NCBI GenBank assembly: GCA_016223135.1
Contig: JACRPQ010000009.1
Span: forward strand, 1-64,000
Source of the DNA: Chloroflexota bacterium
GTDB lineage: Bacteria; Chloroflexota; Anaerolineae; Anaerolineales; Villigracilaceae
Direction: 5' to 3'
DNA length: 64,000 nucleotides
Shown: positions 36,888 to 46,833 of the stretch, piece after piece
How positions within the stretch are numbered: position 1 is the first letter of the stretch
Layout: the number at the start of each line of letters is the position of its first letter
Notes under the pieces: model-generated
Seen by the model: only the letters and a program-made list of their open reading frames with translations
Told to the model about the DNA's origin: nothing
The model's database searches: none
Program-made: the position numbers and the translations under genes

Positions 36888-37011
36888 ATAAATCATCTCT
36901 CTACCGTACATTTCTCTCGTGAAAAACCCTAAAGGTCTTTTTGGAAATTCTCAAATTCACGAAGGGAAAGCAGACCTTTAGGGTTTCTGTGTACGGTAAA
37001 GAATAAATCAT
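36888..37011. mobile_element. MITE-like nested palindrome with 9-bp direct repeats
   Basis: ATAAATCAT occurs at 36888-36896 and again at 37003-37011. Between them lies a nested palindrome: TACCGTACA (36902-36910) pairs with 36990-36998, and AAACCCTAAAGGTCT (36924-36938) with 36972-36986. The 9-base direct repeats look like a target-site duplication made on insertion. No transposase is encoded in the 106 bases between them. Confidence 0.6.
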
Positions 37012-37028
37012 TTGAAAACGGAGCCTCC

Positions 37029-38015
37029 ATGAAACGCTTATCCACTTTTCTCATCCTGCTTGCCCTGCTCTTGGGCGCCTGTTCTGCGCCCGGTGCCAGC
37101 CTCTCTGCGAGTGGGGTTCAATCTTGGCTTGACCAGCCCATTTCCGGTTCAATTCTGCCATTGGGCGCGTTTCCGCTCAAGGCGCATGCCCGTCATGCGG
37201 ATGGCAGCGGCATTACCCGCATCGAATTCCTGGTCAACGGCGTGACCATTGGCGCGGTGGATACCAACCCCGCCGCCCCCATCGTCTATGCCGAAACGAA
37301 CTGGAACGCATCTGCCCCCGGCGAATACAACCTGACAGCGCGCGCTTATGCGGGCAGCGCATTTTCCGACAGCGCTCCGGCGCGAGTGTGCGTCTTGCAG
37401 GAAGCCAAAGAACCGGTTATCTCCCAAACTGGCGGCTGTGACGCGTCTGAAGCCCCTGCCGCTCCCGCAGAATCGGGACCGACCGAGGCGCTGCCGCCCG
37501 ATAAAGCCACCGAAATCGCTGCGCTGACAGCCACTGCTCTTGCCCCCACCTTCACGCCCCCTCCAGCCAGCGTCACCCCGCCGCCCACGTTTACGCCCGT
37601 TCCACCTACCGCTACCTTTATTCCGCCCACCTTCACGCCTGTGCCGGTGGATACGACCCCTCCGGTTGTGGATATTACCTACGTTGACCCCCCTGTTCTC
37701 TACTATGGACAAGGCTGCAGTACACAAAGCGGCATCCTGACCGTCGAAGCCTATGTTAGCGATGGACAATCCGGAGTTGGTCAGGTGTACTTGGCGTATG
37801 GTTTCACGGGCGCCGGCACGGAGGGAATCTTTACCGAAATGACATCCATTGGCAGCGGTTACTACCGTGCGGTCATTGACATCGGCGCTCAGGCATACAA
37901 CTTTTATCAAGGCGCCAACGGTTCCATCGGTATCGCCGTCATCGGCAACGACGGCGCCGGCAACTCGGCGCAGGATACCGCGCCCGACGTGCCGCTCATA
38001 TTCTGCCCCGGATAG
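37029..38015 (+). CDS. Predicted lipoprotein with Ig-like domains and Pro/Thr linker
   Basis: 328 residues. Signal peptide with lipobox LGAC, an Ig-like domain (about 35-125; IEFLVNGVTIGAVDTNPAAP resembles that in the LysM paralogs), a repetitive linker of TFTP and TATF units (about 160-210), then a second domain with VEAYVSDGQSGVGQVYLAYG. Probably a cell-surface protein. GGAGCC precedes the ATG, next to a MITE-like element. Confidence 0.76.
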   Translation: MKRLSTFLILLALLLGACSAPGASLSASGVQSWLDQPISGSILPLGAFPLKAHARHADGSGITRIEFLVNGVTIGAVDTNPAAPIVYAETNWNASAPGEYNLTARAYAGSAFSDSAPARVCVLQEAKEPVISQTGGCDASEAPAAPAESGPTEALPPDKATEIAALTATALAPTFTPPPASVTPPPTFTPVPPTATFIPPTFTPVPVDTTPPVVDITYVDPPVLYYGQGCSTQSGILTVEAYVSDGQSGVGQVYLAYGFTGAGTEGIFTEMTSIGSGYYRAVIDIGAQAYNFYQGANGSIGIAVIGNDGAGNSAQDTAPDVPLIFCPG

Positions 38016-38056
38016 CCCGGCAGACACGTTGCCGCCAAGGTGACCCCTTGCAATAA

Positions 38057-38093
38057 AAAGACATCGGAAGTCGCTGAGACTTCCGATGTCTTT
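38057..38093. terminator. Bidirectional terminator between convergent genes
   Basis: AAAGACATCGGAAGTC (38057-38072) pairs perfectly with 38078-38093 around GCTGA; A-run and T-run on the two sides let it act in both directions, for the Ig-like lipoprotein (+) and the methyltransferase (-). Confidence 0.9.
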
Positions 38094-38099
38094 CGCTTT

Positions 38100-38954
38100 C
38101 TATGCCGTCTTCTCCTGCGCGTGGGCGCGGTAATACTTCAAATACCTCATGCCATAACTGTCGCGTCCGCGCAGCAGGTCAATGGCGCGGATGGCGAGGG
38201 TGTACTTGATGGGGTCGGTGATGGCGCAGGTTGCCCCCGCGCTAATGGCAAGCGCAAGAAAGGCTTGATTGATGACATCCCGCTCAGGCAAACCAAATGA
38301 GACGTTGCTTGCGCCGAGATTGATATTGACGCCGAACTCCTTCCGCACCAGTTCGATGGTGGTCAGCGTGACCAGCCCGGCGCTGCTATCGGCGCCAACG
38401 GTCATGACCAGCGGGTCAATGATAATGTCCTCGAGGGGGATGCCGATTTGCGCGGCGCGTTCGATAATTTTGCCTGCCGCGGCGAGACGTTTTTGCGGGT
38501 CGTTGGAAATGCCGCCTTCGCCGATGGTCAGACCGATGACTGCTGTTCCATATTCCTTGACGATGGGCAGCACCGCCGCCAGCGACTTTTCCTCGCCGTT
38601 CACCGAATTGACCAGCGCGCGTCCCTGCACCAGCGGCAGCGCCGCCGCCAGCGCCTTCGGGTTGGGCGAGTCGAGGCAGAGTGGAATATCGAACTCCTCC
38701 GCCAGCATCTTCACGATGGCAGGCAGATAGTCCACATCGTCGGTGCCTGCCATGCCCACGTTGACATCGAGGACATCCGCGCCCGCTTCGATTTGTTTTT
38801 TGGCGAGGTCGCGCACATAATCGAGATTGCCCTCCTGAAGCGCGGCGGCAAGTTTCTTACGCCCGGTCGGGTTGATCTTCTCACCGATGATGGTAAAAGG
38901 ACCATCCGTGCTGATTTCCACTTTTTTGGTTTTGCTTTTCAAGATGGTTTTCAT
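38100..38954 (-). CDS. Methyltetrahydrofolate:corrinoid methyltransferase (pterin-binding family)
   Basis: 284 residues from the ATG at 38954; a GTG seven codons earlier is possible. TIIGEKINPTGRKKL and AGADVLDVNVG are the pterin-binding signatures shared with MetH and AcsE-type methyltransferases. It would move the methyl group of methyl-tetrahydrofolate to the cobalt of the corrinoid protein encoded just upstream. No acetyl-CoA synthase genes are near, so a role in methionine or methyl supply is more likely than in acetogenesis; this is inference. Confidence 0.85.
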   Translation of the reverse strand: MKTILKSKTKKVEISTDGPFTIIGEKINPTGRKKLAAALQEGNLDYVRDLAKKQIEAGADVLDVNVGMAGTDDVDYLPAIVKMLAEEFDIPLCLDSPNPKALAAALPLVQGRALVNSVNGEEKSLAAVLPIVKEYGTAVIGLTIGEGGISNDPQKRLAAAGKIIERAAQIGIPLEDIIIDPLVMTVGADSSAGLVTLTTIELVRKEFGVNINLGASNVSFGLPERDVINQAFLALAISAGATCAITDPIKYTLAIRAIDLLRGRDSYGMRYLKYYRAHAQEKTA

Positions 38955-38978
38955 GGTTGCGTTGCCTTTCCACAAAGA

Positions 38979-39626
38979 TTATCCCTTCACCAGTTGTTTC
39001 GCCACGTTCACCGCGCCGACCGCGTCTTCGCTGTAGCCGTCCGCTTCGATTCTCTGCGCCCAGTCCTTTGTCACGGGCGCGCCGCCGACGATGACCCGCG
39101 TTCGCTTTCGCAGACCCATCCGATCCATCGTTTCGATGACTTCCCTCTGCCGAATCATCGTCGTCGTGAGCAGTGCGCTCAACCCGACGATGTTGGCGCC
39201 CACCTCTTCCGCTTTGGCGATGATGGCATCCGCCGGCACGTTGACGCCCAAATCATACACTTCAAAACCTGCCGCCGTCAACATCGTCCCCACCAGCGAC
39301 TTGCCGATTTCGTGAATATCGCCCTCGACCGTAGCCAGCACCACCCTGCCGAGCGTCTCGCGCGAAGCGCCCTGCTTTTTCAATTCAGGCTCCAGCACGG
39401 CAACGGCGGCTTTCATCGCTTCGCCTGCCATCACCAGTTCGGGCAAAAATACATTCCCGCAGGCATAACTATCGCCCACCTCGTTCACCCCCGCCATGTA
39501 TCCTTTTGTGATGGCTTCCAACGGATTCATCCCCGCCTCCACAGCCTGCCGCGCCAGGTTCGCGGCGGCATCTGCGTTTCCCTCCACGATGCTCTGAGCC
39601 ATGGCTTTCAACATTTCTTCTGCCAT
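38979..39626 (-). CDS. Corrinoid (B12-binding) methyl carrier protein
   Basis: 215 residues. A helical cap domain (GYMAGVNEVGDSYACGNVFL) comes first, then the B12 domain with EGDIHEIGKSLV, whose His coordinates cobalt, and LGVNVPADAI and GLSALLTTTM. Partner of the pterin methyltransferase 24 bases downstream. GGAGGAGG precedes the ATG. Confidence 0.9.
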   Translation of the reverse strand: MAEEMLKAMAQSIVEGNADAAANLARQAVEAGMNPLEAITKGYMAGVNEVGDSYACGNVFLPELVMAGEAMKAAVAVLEPELKKQGASRETLGRVVLATVEGDIHEIGKSLVGTMLTAAGFEVYDLGVNVPADAIIAKAEEVGANIVGLSALLTTTMIRQREVIETMDRMGLRKRTRVIVGGAPVTKDWAQRIEADGYSEDAVGAVNVAKQLVKG

Positions 39627-39721
39627 ACCTCCTCCTCATTCGATATCAATTTCCCTCCATTATTGCACGCTTTATCGTCTTCGTCATGTGATTTTTGTCG
39701 TAATTTTGTTTGAGCGTAGTG

Positions 39722-39727
39722 TAAAAT
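39722..39727 (+). promoter_or_regulatory. -10 box for leaderless mtnA message
   Basis: TAAAAT, 6 bases before the mtnA ATG; no Shine-Dalgarno in between. Same spacing as three other genes in the window. Confidence 0.45.
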
Positions 39728-39733
39728 ACACCC

Positions 39734-40780
39734 ATGCGAACTGTATTCTGGGAAGATGGTCAACTCAAGATGATAGACCAGCGCGTTTTGCCTGGTCGTT
39801 TCGAGATATTGTCGTTCAAGGATCACAAGTCAGTTGCGTGGGCAATCAAGGAGATGGTGGTGCGCGGCGCGCCTGCCATTGGAGCCGCCGCCGCGTTCGG
39901 TCTTGCGCTGGCGGGATTCGAATCCGCTTCCTCCTCGACCTCGGACCTGCTTGCCGATCTACAAGCCGCATCCAACACTCTGAAATCCGCCCGCCCCACG
40001 GCGGTCAATTTGGCTTGGGCGGTGGAGCGGGTCATGGGTGTGGCGGCAGGCGTCGGCGGGGAGCGAAGCGCGGATAAAGTCCGTCAACTTATCCTCGCGG
40101 AGGCGCAGCGCATCGCCGACGAAGATGTCGAAATCAACAAACGCATGGCGGAACACGGCGCGAAGTTAATCAACGACGGCGACACGGTCATCCATCACTG
40201 CAACACGGGCGCGCTGGCAACGGTGGATTGGGGGACGGCGCTGGGTGTCATCCGCATGGCGCATGAGCAGGGCAAGCGCGTGCATGTGCTGGTGGATGAA
40301 ACCCGCCCGCGTTTGCAGGGGGCGCGGCTCACGGCGTGGGAACTGGAGCAGTACGGCATTCCCTATGAAATCATTAGCGACAACATGGCGGGCTACTTCC
40401 TGAAGACTGGTCAGGTGCAGAAGTGTTTTGTCGGCTCCGACCGCACCGCCGCCAACGGTGACGTGGCGAACAAGATTGGGACGTATATGCTGGCGCTCGC
40501 CGCCTTCGATAACGGCGTGCCGTTTTATCCCGTCGTCCCCACCTCCACGATTGACTTGTCGCTCCCGCACGGCGGTTTGATTCCCATCGAAGAGCGCGAC
40601 CCCGAAGAAGTGCTCGGCTTGGAATTTCACGGCGAACGCATTGCGCCAAAGAACGCCAAAGCCCGCAACATCGCTTTCGATGTGACGCCCAGCCGCCTGG
40701 TCACTGCGATTGTGACGGAGAACGGCGTGGTGGTTCCGCCGTTTGAAGTGAATCTGAAGAAAGCCGTCTTGGGAGAATAA
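39734..40780 (+). CDS. mtnA: S-methyl-5-thioribose-1-phosphate isomerase
   Basis: 348 residues. MVVRGAPAIGAAAAFGLALA, HHCNTGALATVDWGTALGVI (active-site Cys) and GSDRTAANGDVANKIGTY (active-site Asp) match MtnA of the methionine salvage pathway. The same family includes eIF2B-like and ribose-1,5-bisphosphate isomerases, but these motifs fit MtnA. Apparently a leaderless message. It is divergent from the corrinoid gene. Confidence 0.92.
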   Translation: MRTVFWEDGQLKMIDQRVLPGRFEILSFKDHKSVAWAIKEMVVRGAPAIGAAAAFGLALAGFESASSSTSDLLADLQAASNTLKSARPTAVNLAWAVERVMGVAAGVGGERSADKVRQLILAEAQRIADEDVEINKRMAEHGAKLINDGDTVIHHCNTGALATVDWGTALGVIRMAHEQGKRVHVLVDETRPRLQGARLTAWELEQYGIPYEIISDNMAGYFLKTGQVQKCFVGSDRTAANGDVANKIGTYMLALAAFDNGVPFYPVVPTSTIDLSLPHGGLIPIEERDPEEVLGLEFHGERIAPKNAKARNIAFDVTPSRLVTAIVTENGVVVPPFEVNLKKAVLGE

Positions 40781-40787
40781 CACCGTC

Positions 40788-41531
40788 ATGTTTCAAGCCC
40801 TGCCCCCCACCCGTTATGATTTGCGGTTCTTCATCGGCGATATTCCTGTGCGCGTGCATCCCCTGTTCTGGCTGATTGCCCTCCTGCTGGGTTCCTCCGG
40901 CGACCTGTTGACAATTCCCATTTGGATTCTCGTTGTGTTTGTATCTGTACTTGTTCATGAACTGGGACACGCATTGGCTTTTCGGTTTTACGGCATCCGC
41001 TCGCAGATTGTGCTTCACGCCATGGGCGGGCTGACCATTCCCGAAGCGGCGCCTTTGGGCTTTGGCTGGGCAAGTGTCTCGCCAAGCCCCAAACAGGAGG
41101 TTGTCATTTCGCTGGCGGGTCCGTTTGCCGGCTTCACGTTTGCCGTGCTGGTCATGCTGGGGGTCGTCGTTTCGGGCGGGACTCTGCTCATCAGCCGGCT
41201 GTTCGGCATCCTGCCTCTGCCGTTGACCGCCATCCTGCCGTTTGGGGGAAACGTGCCGAGCATTTTTGTGACCATGCTCCTGTTTGTCAATGTCTTCTGG
41301 GGCATTTTCAACCTCCTGCCCGTTTTCCCGCTCGATGGCGGTCAGGTGACGCGCAACCTCCTCATTCAGTATGACCCGTGGGATGGGGCGCGCAAGGCGC
41401 AGTGGGTGTCGGCGATTGCCGGTGGAGTCATTGCCTTGTTTGCCCTGCTGGTGATGCGAAGCGTGTATGTGGCGCTGTTGTTTGGCATCCTTGCGTTTCA
41501 AAGTTATCAGTCGTTGCAGCGTCGGTATTGA
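40788..41531 (+). CDS. Site-2-protease-like zinc metalloprotease (M50 family)
   Basis: 247 residues, about six hydrophobic helices. HELGH (His57, Glu58, His61) is the zinc site; the third ligand is in NLLPVFPLDGGQ. These proteases cut within the membrane, often releasing anti-sigma factors. There are no CBS or PDZ domains. Starts 7 bases after mtnA, so it is probably cotranscribed, though a link to methionine salvage is not obvious. Confidence 0.87.
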   Translation: MFQALPPTRYDLRFFIGDIPVRVHPLFWLIALLLGSSGDLLTIPIWILVVFVSVLVHELGHALAFRFYGIRSQIVLHAMGGLTIPEAAPLGFGWASVSPSPKQEVVISLAGPFAGFTFAVLVMLGVVVSGGTLLISRLFGILPLPLTAILPFGGNVPSIFVTMLLFVNVFWGIFNLLPVFPLDGGQVTRNLLIQYDPWDGARKAQWVSAIAGGVIALFALLVMRSVYVALLFGILAFQSYQSLQRRY

Positions 41532-41535
41532 TTTC

Positions 41536-41655
41536 TAACTTACGCAAAACTTGAATTTAATCCACCAATCTTCGCTAATCTGCGCTACTTCGTTCAAAAA
41601 TATTCGCGAAGATTGATGCAGATTAGCGGACAAGAAAGCAATTTTCCAAACAGGT
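41536..41655 (+). repeat. R5 dispersed repeat, long copy
   Basis: AACTTACGCAAAACTT, then AATCTTCGCTAATCTGCGC, TTCGTTCAAAAATATTCGCG, and GCAGATTAGCGGACAAGAAAG. The right half is the inverted copy of 20114-20195. No gene is visible in 41532-41853; the gap holds this repeat, a terminator and an R9 repeat. Confidence 0.7.
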
Positions 41656-41723
41656 AAATTCGTCCGGTGAATTTCTAGACAATGCGCCCATCACATGATA
41701 AACTTTTGCCCGCACGAAACATT

Positions 41724-41750
41724 GGCGTGACGCTTGGCGTCACGCCTTTT
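41724..41750 (+). terminator. Intrinsic terminator after the M50 protease gene
   Basis: GGCGTGACGC (41724-41733) pairs perfectly with GCGTCACGCC (41737-41746), loop TTG, then TTTT. Confidence 0.8.
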
Positions 41751-41762
41751 AGTGTGAATACT

Positions 41763-41849
41763 TGTCATGGCAAAGCCGAAGGGCAAAGCAATTTCCTTAT
41801 ACAGCAACGAGTGCTTCGCCGCGGCAAACGCTCTTTGCAATGACAGAGG
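41763..41849 (+). repeat. R9 palindromic repeat (TGTCATGGCAAAG ... CTTTGCAATGACA)
   Basis: The ends TGTCATGGCAAAG and CTTTGCAATGACA are inverted copies with one mismatch, and inner GCAAAGCAAT/GTGCTTCGCC parts are also inverted. It resembles the widespread GTCATTGCGAGG-type palindromes of many bacteria. An ATG inside it is in frame with the next gene but would translate repeat sequence. Confidence 0.55.
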
Positions 41850-41853
41850 TACC

Positions 41854-42808
41854 ATGGATATTCTTCTCACTGGCTCGGTAGCCTACGATTACCTGATGAC
41901 CTTCCCCGGTCACTTCAAGGAACAAATCCTTCCCGAACGGCTGGAATCGATCAGCCTGTCATTTCTGGTGGAGGGCATGACCAAACAGCGCGGCGGCATT
42001 GCCCCCAACATCGCCTACACCATGGCGCTGCTTGGCGAACATCCGCGCGTCATGGCAACGGTGGGCGAGGATTTTGGGGATTACCGCCACTGGCTCGAAT
42101 CGAAGGGCGTGGATACCTCGCTGATGAAGGTAATTCCCGGCGAATTCACCGCTTCGTTTTTCGCGACGACAGACCGGGCGTCCGCTCAAATTGCCTCGTT
42201 CTACCCCGGAGCGATGGCGCACTCCGCGACCCAATCCATCAAGGAGTTGGATAAGAAACCGGATTTGGTCATCGTCTCCCCGTCCGCGCCGGAGGCGATG
42301 AAAAAGTTCCCAGCCGAATGCCGCGAGTTGGACATCCCCTATTTCTATGATCCCAGTCAGCAGGTGCTTCGCCTCGAAGGGCATGAATTGGCGCGCGATA
42401 TGGAAGGCGCACAGTTCCTCTTCTGTAACGACTACGAGTTCGGTTTGATCTCGAAGAAAACGGGCTGGAGCCTCGACCAGATTCTCGAACACGTCAAAAT
42501 TCTGGTCATCACGCGCGGGAAGGATGGGGCAGACCTCTATGTGGGAGGCGACGCGGTTCACATTCCTACCGTTCCAGAAAACGAAATCGTGGATCCCACC
42601 GGCGTGGGCGACGCCTTCCGCGGCGGTTTTCTTGCCGGTTACTCGCGCGGCTTCGACTGGAAGTTGTGCGGCGAGATCGGCTCGCTGGCGGCGGTCTATT
42701 GCCTCGAGCAAAAAGGGACGCAAAGCCATTATTACACACGCGAAGAGTTTGTCGCCCGTTTTAGAAAACACTTCGACGATGGCGGCAAGTTGGATGAGTT
42801 ATTGAAGT

Positions 42809-42810
<2 letters not shown>
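41854..42810 (+). CDS. PfkB-family kinase, adenosine-kinase-like
   Basis: 318 residues from the ATG at 41854, after ACAGAGG. MDILLTGSVAYDYLMTFPG, TKQRGGIAPNIAYTMALLG and VDPTGVGDAFRGGFLAGYSR (catalytic Asp in GVGDAF) place it in the PfkB family. The neighbour ahcY makes adenosine, so adenosine to AMP is the most likely reaction; this is inference. An upstream ATG at 41767 lies in an R9 repeat and is rejected. Confidence 0.87.
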
Positions 42811-44206
<1,396 letters not shown>

Positions 44207-44241
44207 GTCAGTGATCAGTAAGTAGTGATCAGTGAGTCAGT
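44207..44241 (+). repeat. R4 repeat (CAGTGATCAGTAAGTAGTGATCAG)
   Basis: Overlapping GTCAGTGATCAGT and AGTGATCAGTGAGTCAG units directly after the ahcY stop. Same family as 15481-15510. Confidence 0.5.
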
Positions 44242-44242
44242 G

Positions 44243-44276
44243 AAGCCTCGCGGATGAGAGTCCGCGAGGCTTTTTA
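44243..44276. terminator. Bidirectional terminator between convergent genes
   Basis: AAGCCTCGCGGA (44243-44254) pairs perfectly with 44261-44272 around TGAGAG, followed by TTTTT. It ends ahcY on the plus strand; the minus-strand nuclease-like gene has its stop codon within the T-run. Confidence 0.88.
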
Positions 44277-44834
44277 TTTGAAAACCCCATGCTTCTGCAG
44301 CGTCTCCAAATACACCGCCTGTTTCTTTCCGACCAATTTGCTCAAACGCGGTGCCTCGAAGATGAGTTGTTTGATCTTTCTCGGAGGGTACACAACACAT
44401 TCATTCCCCTCTTTCAAATCTTCATACACCACCAGGCAGACCCACGCATCAGGCATGTCAAGGATGGGGTCGCGGCGTTGGGGGGAGTCTTGAAATGTCC
44501 ACGAGAGACCGTAGCGGTTGGCGGCGGATCGGCGCTGGGTCTTGACCGCCACCTCCAGACCGTTGACCTTGAGATCCGCCTCCCATGACTTCCCTTTGCC
44601 TGTGTACACCTGATAGTCTGGTCCCTCCACCTGACAATTTCGCGCTTCGAAGACGAACCTCACCGCCTCCTCGCCCAACTTGCTGACGAAGTGGTCGTCG
44701 CGGATTTTTTGCTTCACCGTCTGGTTGCTGTCGCGGTAGTTGACCGTGGAAGTCACGGCATCGGCAAAGGCAGCGGCGCGCTCGACGCTCTCAGGCGGAA
44801 GATGAACGGTCTGCGGGGTGCGGAAGGTGGGCAT
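44274..44834 (-). CDS. Putative PD-(D/E)XK nuclease-like protein
   Basis: 186 residues from the ATG at 44834; upstream frame is out-of-frame shadow of the neighbour. Residues 55-115 have GEEAVRFVF, then WEADLKVNGLEVAVKTQR, which fits the E...D...xxK active site of PD-(D/E)XK nucleases, as in some restriction enzymes. There is no methyltransferase near. The ATG is one base from the stop of the membrane protein gene (TGAaATG), so translation is probably coupled. Function uncertain. Confidence 0.6.
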   Translation of the reverse strand: MPTFRTPQTVHLPPESVERAAAFADAVTSTVNYRDSNQTVKQKIRDDHFVSKLGEEAVRFVFEARNCQVEGPDYQVYTGKGKSWEADLKVNGLEVAVKTQRRSAANRYGLSWTFQDSPQRRDPILDMPDAWVCLVVYEDLKEGNECVVYPPRKIKQLIFEAPRLSKLVGKKQAVYLETLQKHGVFK

Positions 44835-44835
44835 T

Positions 44836-46833
44836 TCAGGGAATCTGGTAAATCGAATAGACGCCGTCCGCGGTTTGGCGGGTGAGGGAGAGCAGGGCGA
44901 GCGTTTCTGCAAGGGCGTTTTGCAGGGTGGGAGATTGGTAGTCGAGGTTGTTTTCGAGCATGAACTGCCGCCCGCGTTCATAGACGAGGATGTAGGAGTA
45001 TCCCTGCGCTTTCCATTGGCGGATGATTTCTTGCGGCGTTTTGTAGAGGTGAAGGTCGTGGGCAAAGTTGGCGACGATGGGGTCAGGTTGGATGGAACGG
45101 GGCAGGGCGTAGGAACGCGGCTCGAACAGGCTGTACATGCGGGCGTTTGCCGGCAAGCCTTCCATGATTTGAATCAACGCGGCATAGGATGGGTCGACCC
45201 GCGCGATGTATTGTTCGCGGGTCTGCGCGCCGACGGCAGCCGCCAGCGGGTTGCGCTGAAGGGTGAAGAGCCCGGTCTCGAAGACGGTCAAGGCGAGGAC
45301 GAGGCGGACAACGGTGTTGAAGAGAAAACTGAGGCGCAGGTTCGAGGTGTCGAGGCGGGTCAGGGCGTCCCAACCCAGCGCGGCAGGGATGGCGAAGGGC
45401 AGGAGAGCAGGGAAGAGCAGGCGTGTCTGCCAGAGGGCGGAGGATTGGATGACGCCGTAAGTCCAGGCGGCGAAGGATAAGGCGGAGAAAAAGCCGATGG
45501 AGGTCAGCGACCAGGCTGCGGCGGAGTCCCGACGCGGAGCGGTCAGCAAAATCCAAATCGCGGCGGGGAGCAGGATGAGGAAGAGGGGTCCGATGCGTCC
45601 GTCGAAGTAGTTGGCGTCGCGGTAGCCGAGGGTAGCGTCGAGGGGGAGGCGGAGCAGTTGAAGGAAGTCCCAGCCGATGCCGGTGCCGGGTGCGGCGTAC
45701 CAGTTGGCGAGGAAGTCGTCCCAGTATCTGCCACCGAAGGCAAAGGGATAGAAGGGGTTGTTCATGTAGGCGGCGTTGCGCAGGTACCAGGGAAGCGCGG
45801 TGAGGATGGCAACGGCGCTGAAGTGCGCGGCGAGACGGAACGAGCGGGAGAAGGGACGCTGGAGGAGCAGGAGTAAGCCGCAGGCGAGGGGCAGGACGAA
45901 CGAGGTGTATTTGACGCCCATCGCCAGCCCGCTGACGATGCCCAGCGCGTTGAGGAGCGCGAGGGACGGGGCGGTTTTGAAGCGGGCGACCAGAAAGAGC
46001 GCGGCGGCGGTGTAATAGCACAGCGCCATGTCGGCGTATGCCCAAGAGGCGACGATGGGCAGGGAGGGCATGACCGCCAGCAGAAGGATGGTCTTGCGCC
46101 CGACGCCTCCGCCCCACGTGCGTGACGCCCACAGGAAGAGCAGGGCGGCGGTGAGAACGCCCCAAGTGAAGTGCATGAGTTGGGCGGAGCGTTCGGCTTT
46201 GAACGCCAAGCCCCACAGGTAGAGGTTTTCGGTCAGGTTGGGAAACCAGAAGTGCGGGATGTTAATCGGTTGAATGCCGCCGTCCTGAAGGATGCGGGCG
46301 GGTTGTGTGAGGTGATAGAGCAGGGCGTCGAAGGCTTCGAATTGGGGGGCGAGGCTGAGCGCAAAGGAGAAGAGCAGGAGCAGGAGGAGAGCGAGTCTTT
46401 CGAGCGGTCTCCATCCGCTGGCGTGGAGGTGAAGTTCGCGGGCAAGTTCACGGGCGTCTCTTTGGAACACGCGGTGATTGCCGCTAAGCAGGAAGAACAG
46501 CGTCAACAGGAAGAGGCTAAGACGGAGCAGAGGTGGGTTGGCAATTTGAACAAGCGAGAAGAGCAGCCCCAGGATGCCGAGAATCCCCATCCCGATGCCC
46601 AGGCTCAGGAGGAGGCGAAGAGGCGGGTCATCATCGGACCTCCAGCCTGCCCAGCGGAGGGAGGCTTTTCCCAGAGCGTAAGCGTTGAAGAGCAGCAGGG
46701 CAGTGATGAGCAGAGTCCAGAGGGTATCTGCCAGCCCGGCAAAGGCGGCGAGGGGCGGCTTTTGGACGACATAGAAAGCCGCCAGGAGAATGCCCGTCCA
46801 TGCAACGGCGATGAGCGCCAGAGCCCGCTTCAT
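44836..46833 (-). CDS. Polytopic membrane protein, glycosyltransferase-39/83-like
   Basis: 665 residues with about 12 hydrophobic helices and a soluble C-terminal part. FEAFDALLYHLTQPARIL and HFWFPNLTENLYLWGLAF have the acidic loop typical of lipid-phosphate-dependent mannosyltransferase-like proteins; it resembles that superfamily but I cannot name the substrate. It starts right after the CoA-transferase subunit B gene and ends next to the nuclease-like gene. Confidence 0.7.
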   Translation of the reverse strand: MKRALALIAVAWTGILLAAFYVVQKPPLAAFAGLADTLWTLLITALLLFNAYALGKASLRWAGWRSDDDPPLRLLLSLGIGMGILGILGLLFSLVQIANPPLLRLSLFLLTLFFLLSGNHRVFQRDARELARELHLHASGWRPLERLALLLLLLFSFALSLAPQFEAFDALLYHLTQPARILQDGGIQPINIPHFWFPNLTENLYLWGLAFKAERSAQLMHFTWGVLTAALLFLWASRTWGGGVGRKTILLLAVMPSLPIVASWAYADMALCYYTAAALFLVARFKTAPSLALLNALGIVSGLAMGVKYTSFVLPLACGLLLLLQRPFSRSFRLAAHFSAVAILTALPWYLRNAAYMNNPFYPFAFGGRYWDDFLANWYAAPGTGIGWDFLQLLRLPLDATLGYRDANYFDGRIGPLFLILLPAAIWILLTAPRRDSAAAWSLTSIGFFSALSFAAWTYGVIQSSALWQTRLLFPALLPFAIPAALGWDALTRLDTSNLRLSFLFNTVVRLVLALTVFETGLFTLQRNPLAAAVGAQTREQYIARVDPSYAALIQIMEGLPANARMYSLFEPRSYALPRSIQPDPIVANFAHDLHLYKTPQEIIRQWKAQGYSYILVYERGRQFMLENNLDYQSPTLQNALAETLALLSLTRQTADGVYSIYQIP

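Noticed and set aside
38448-39713. 421-codon open frame on the plus strand
   Set aside because: Antisense to the corrinoid protein and methyltransferase; composition is His/Arg-rich without any motif.
41767-41853. 29-codon N-terminal extension of the PfkB kinase
   Set aside because: The DNA is an R9 palindromic repeat and the kinase fold starts at MDILLTGSVAYDY, with its own ribosome binding site.
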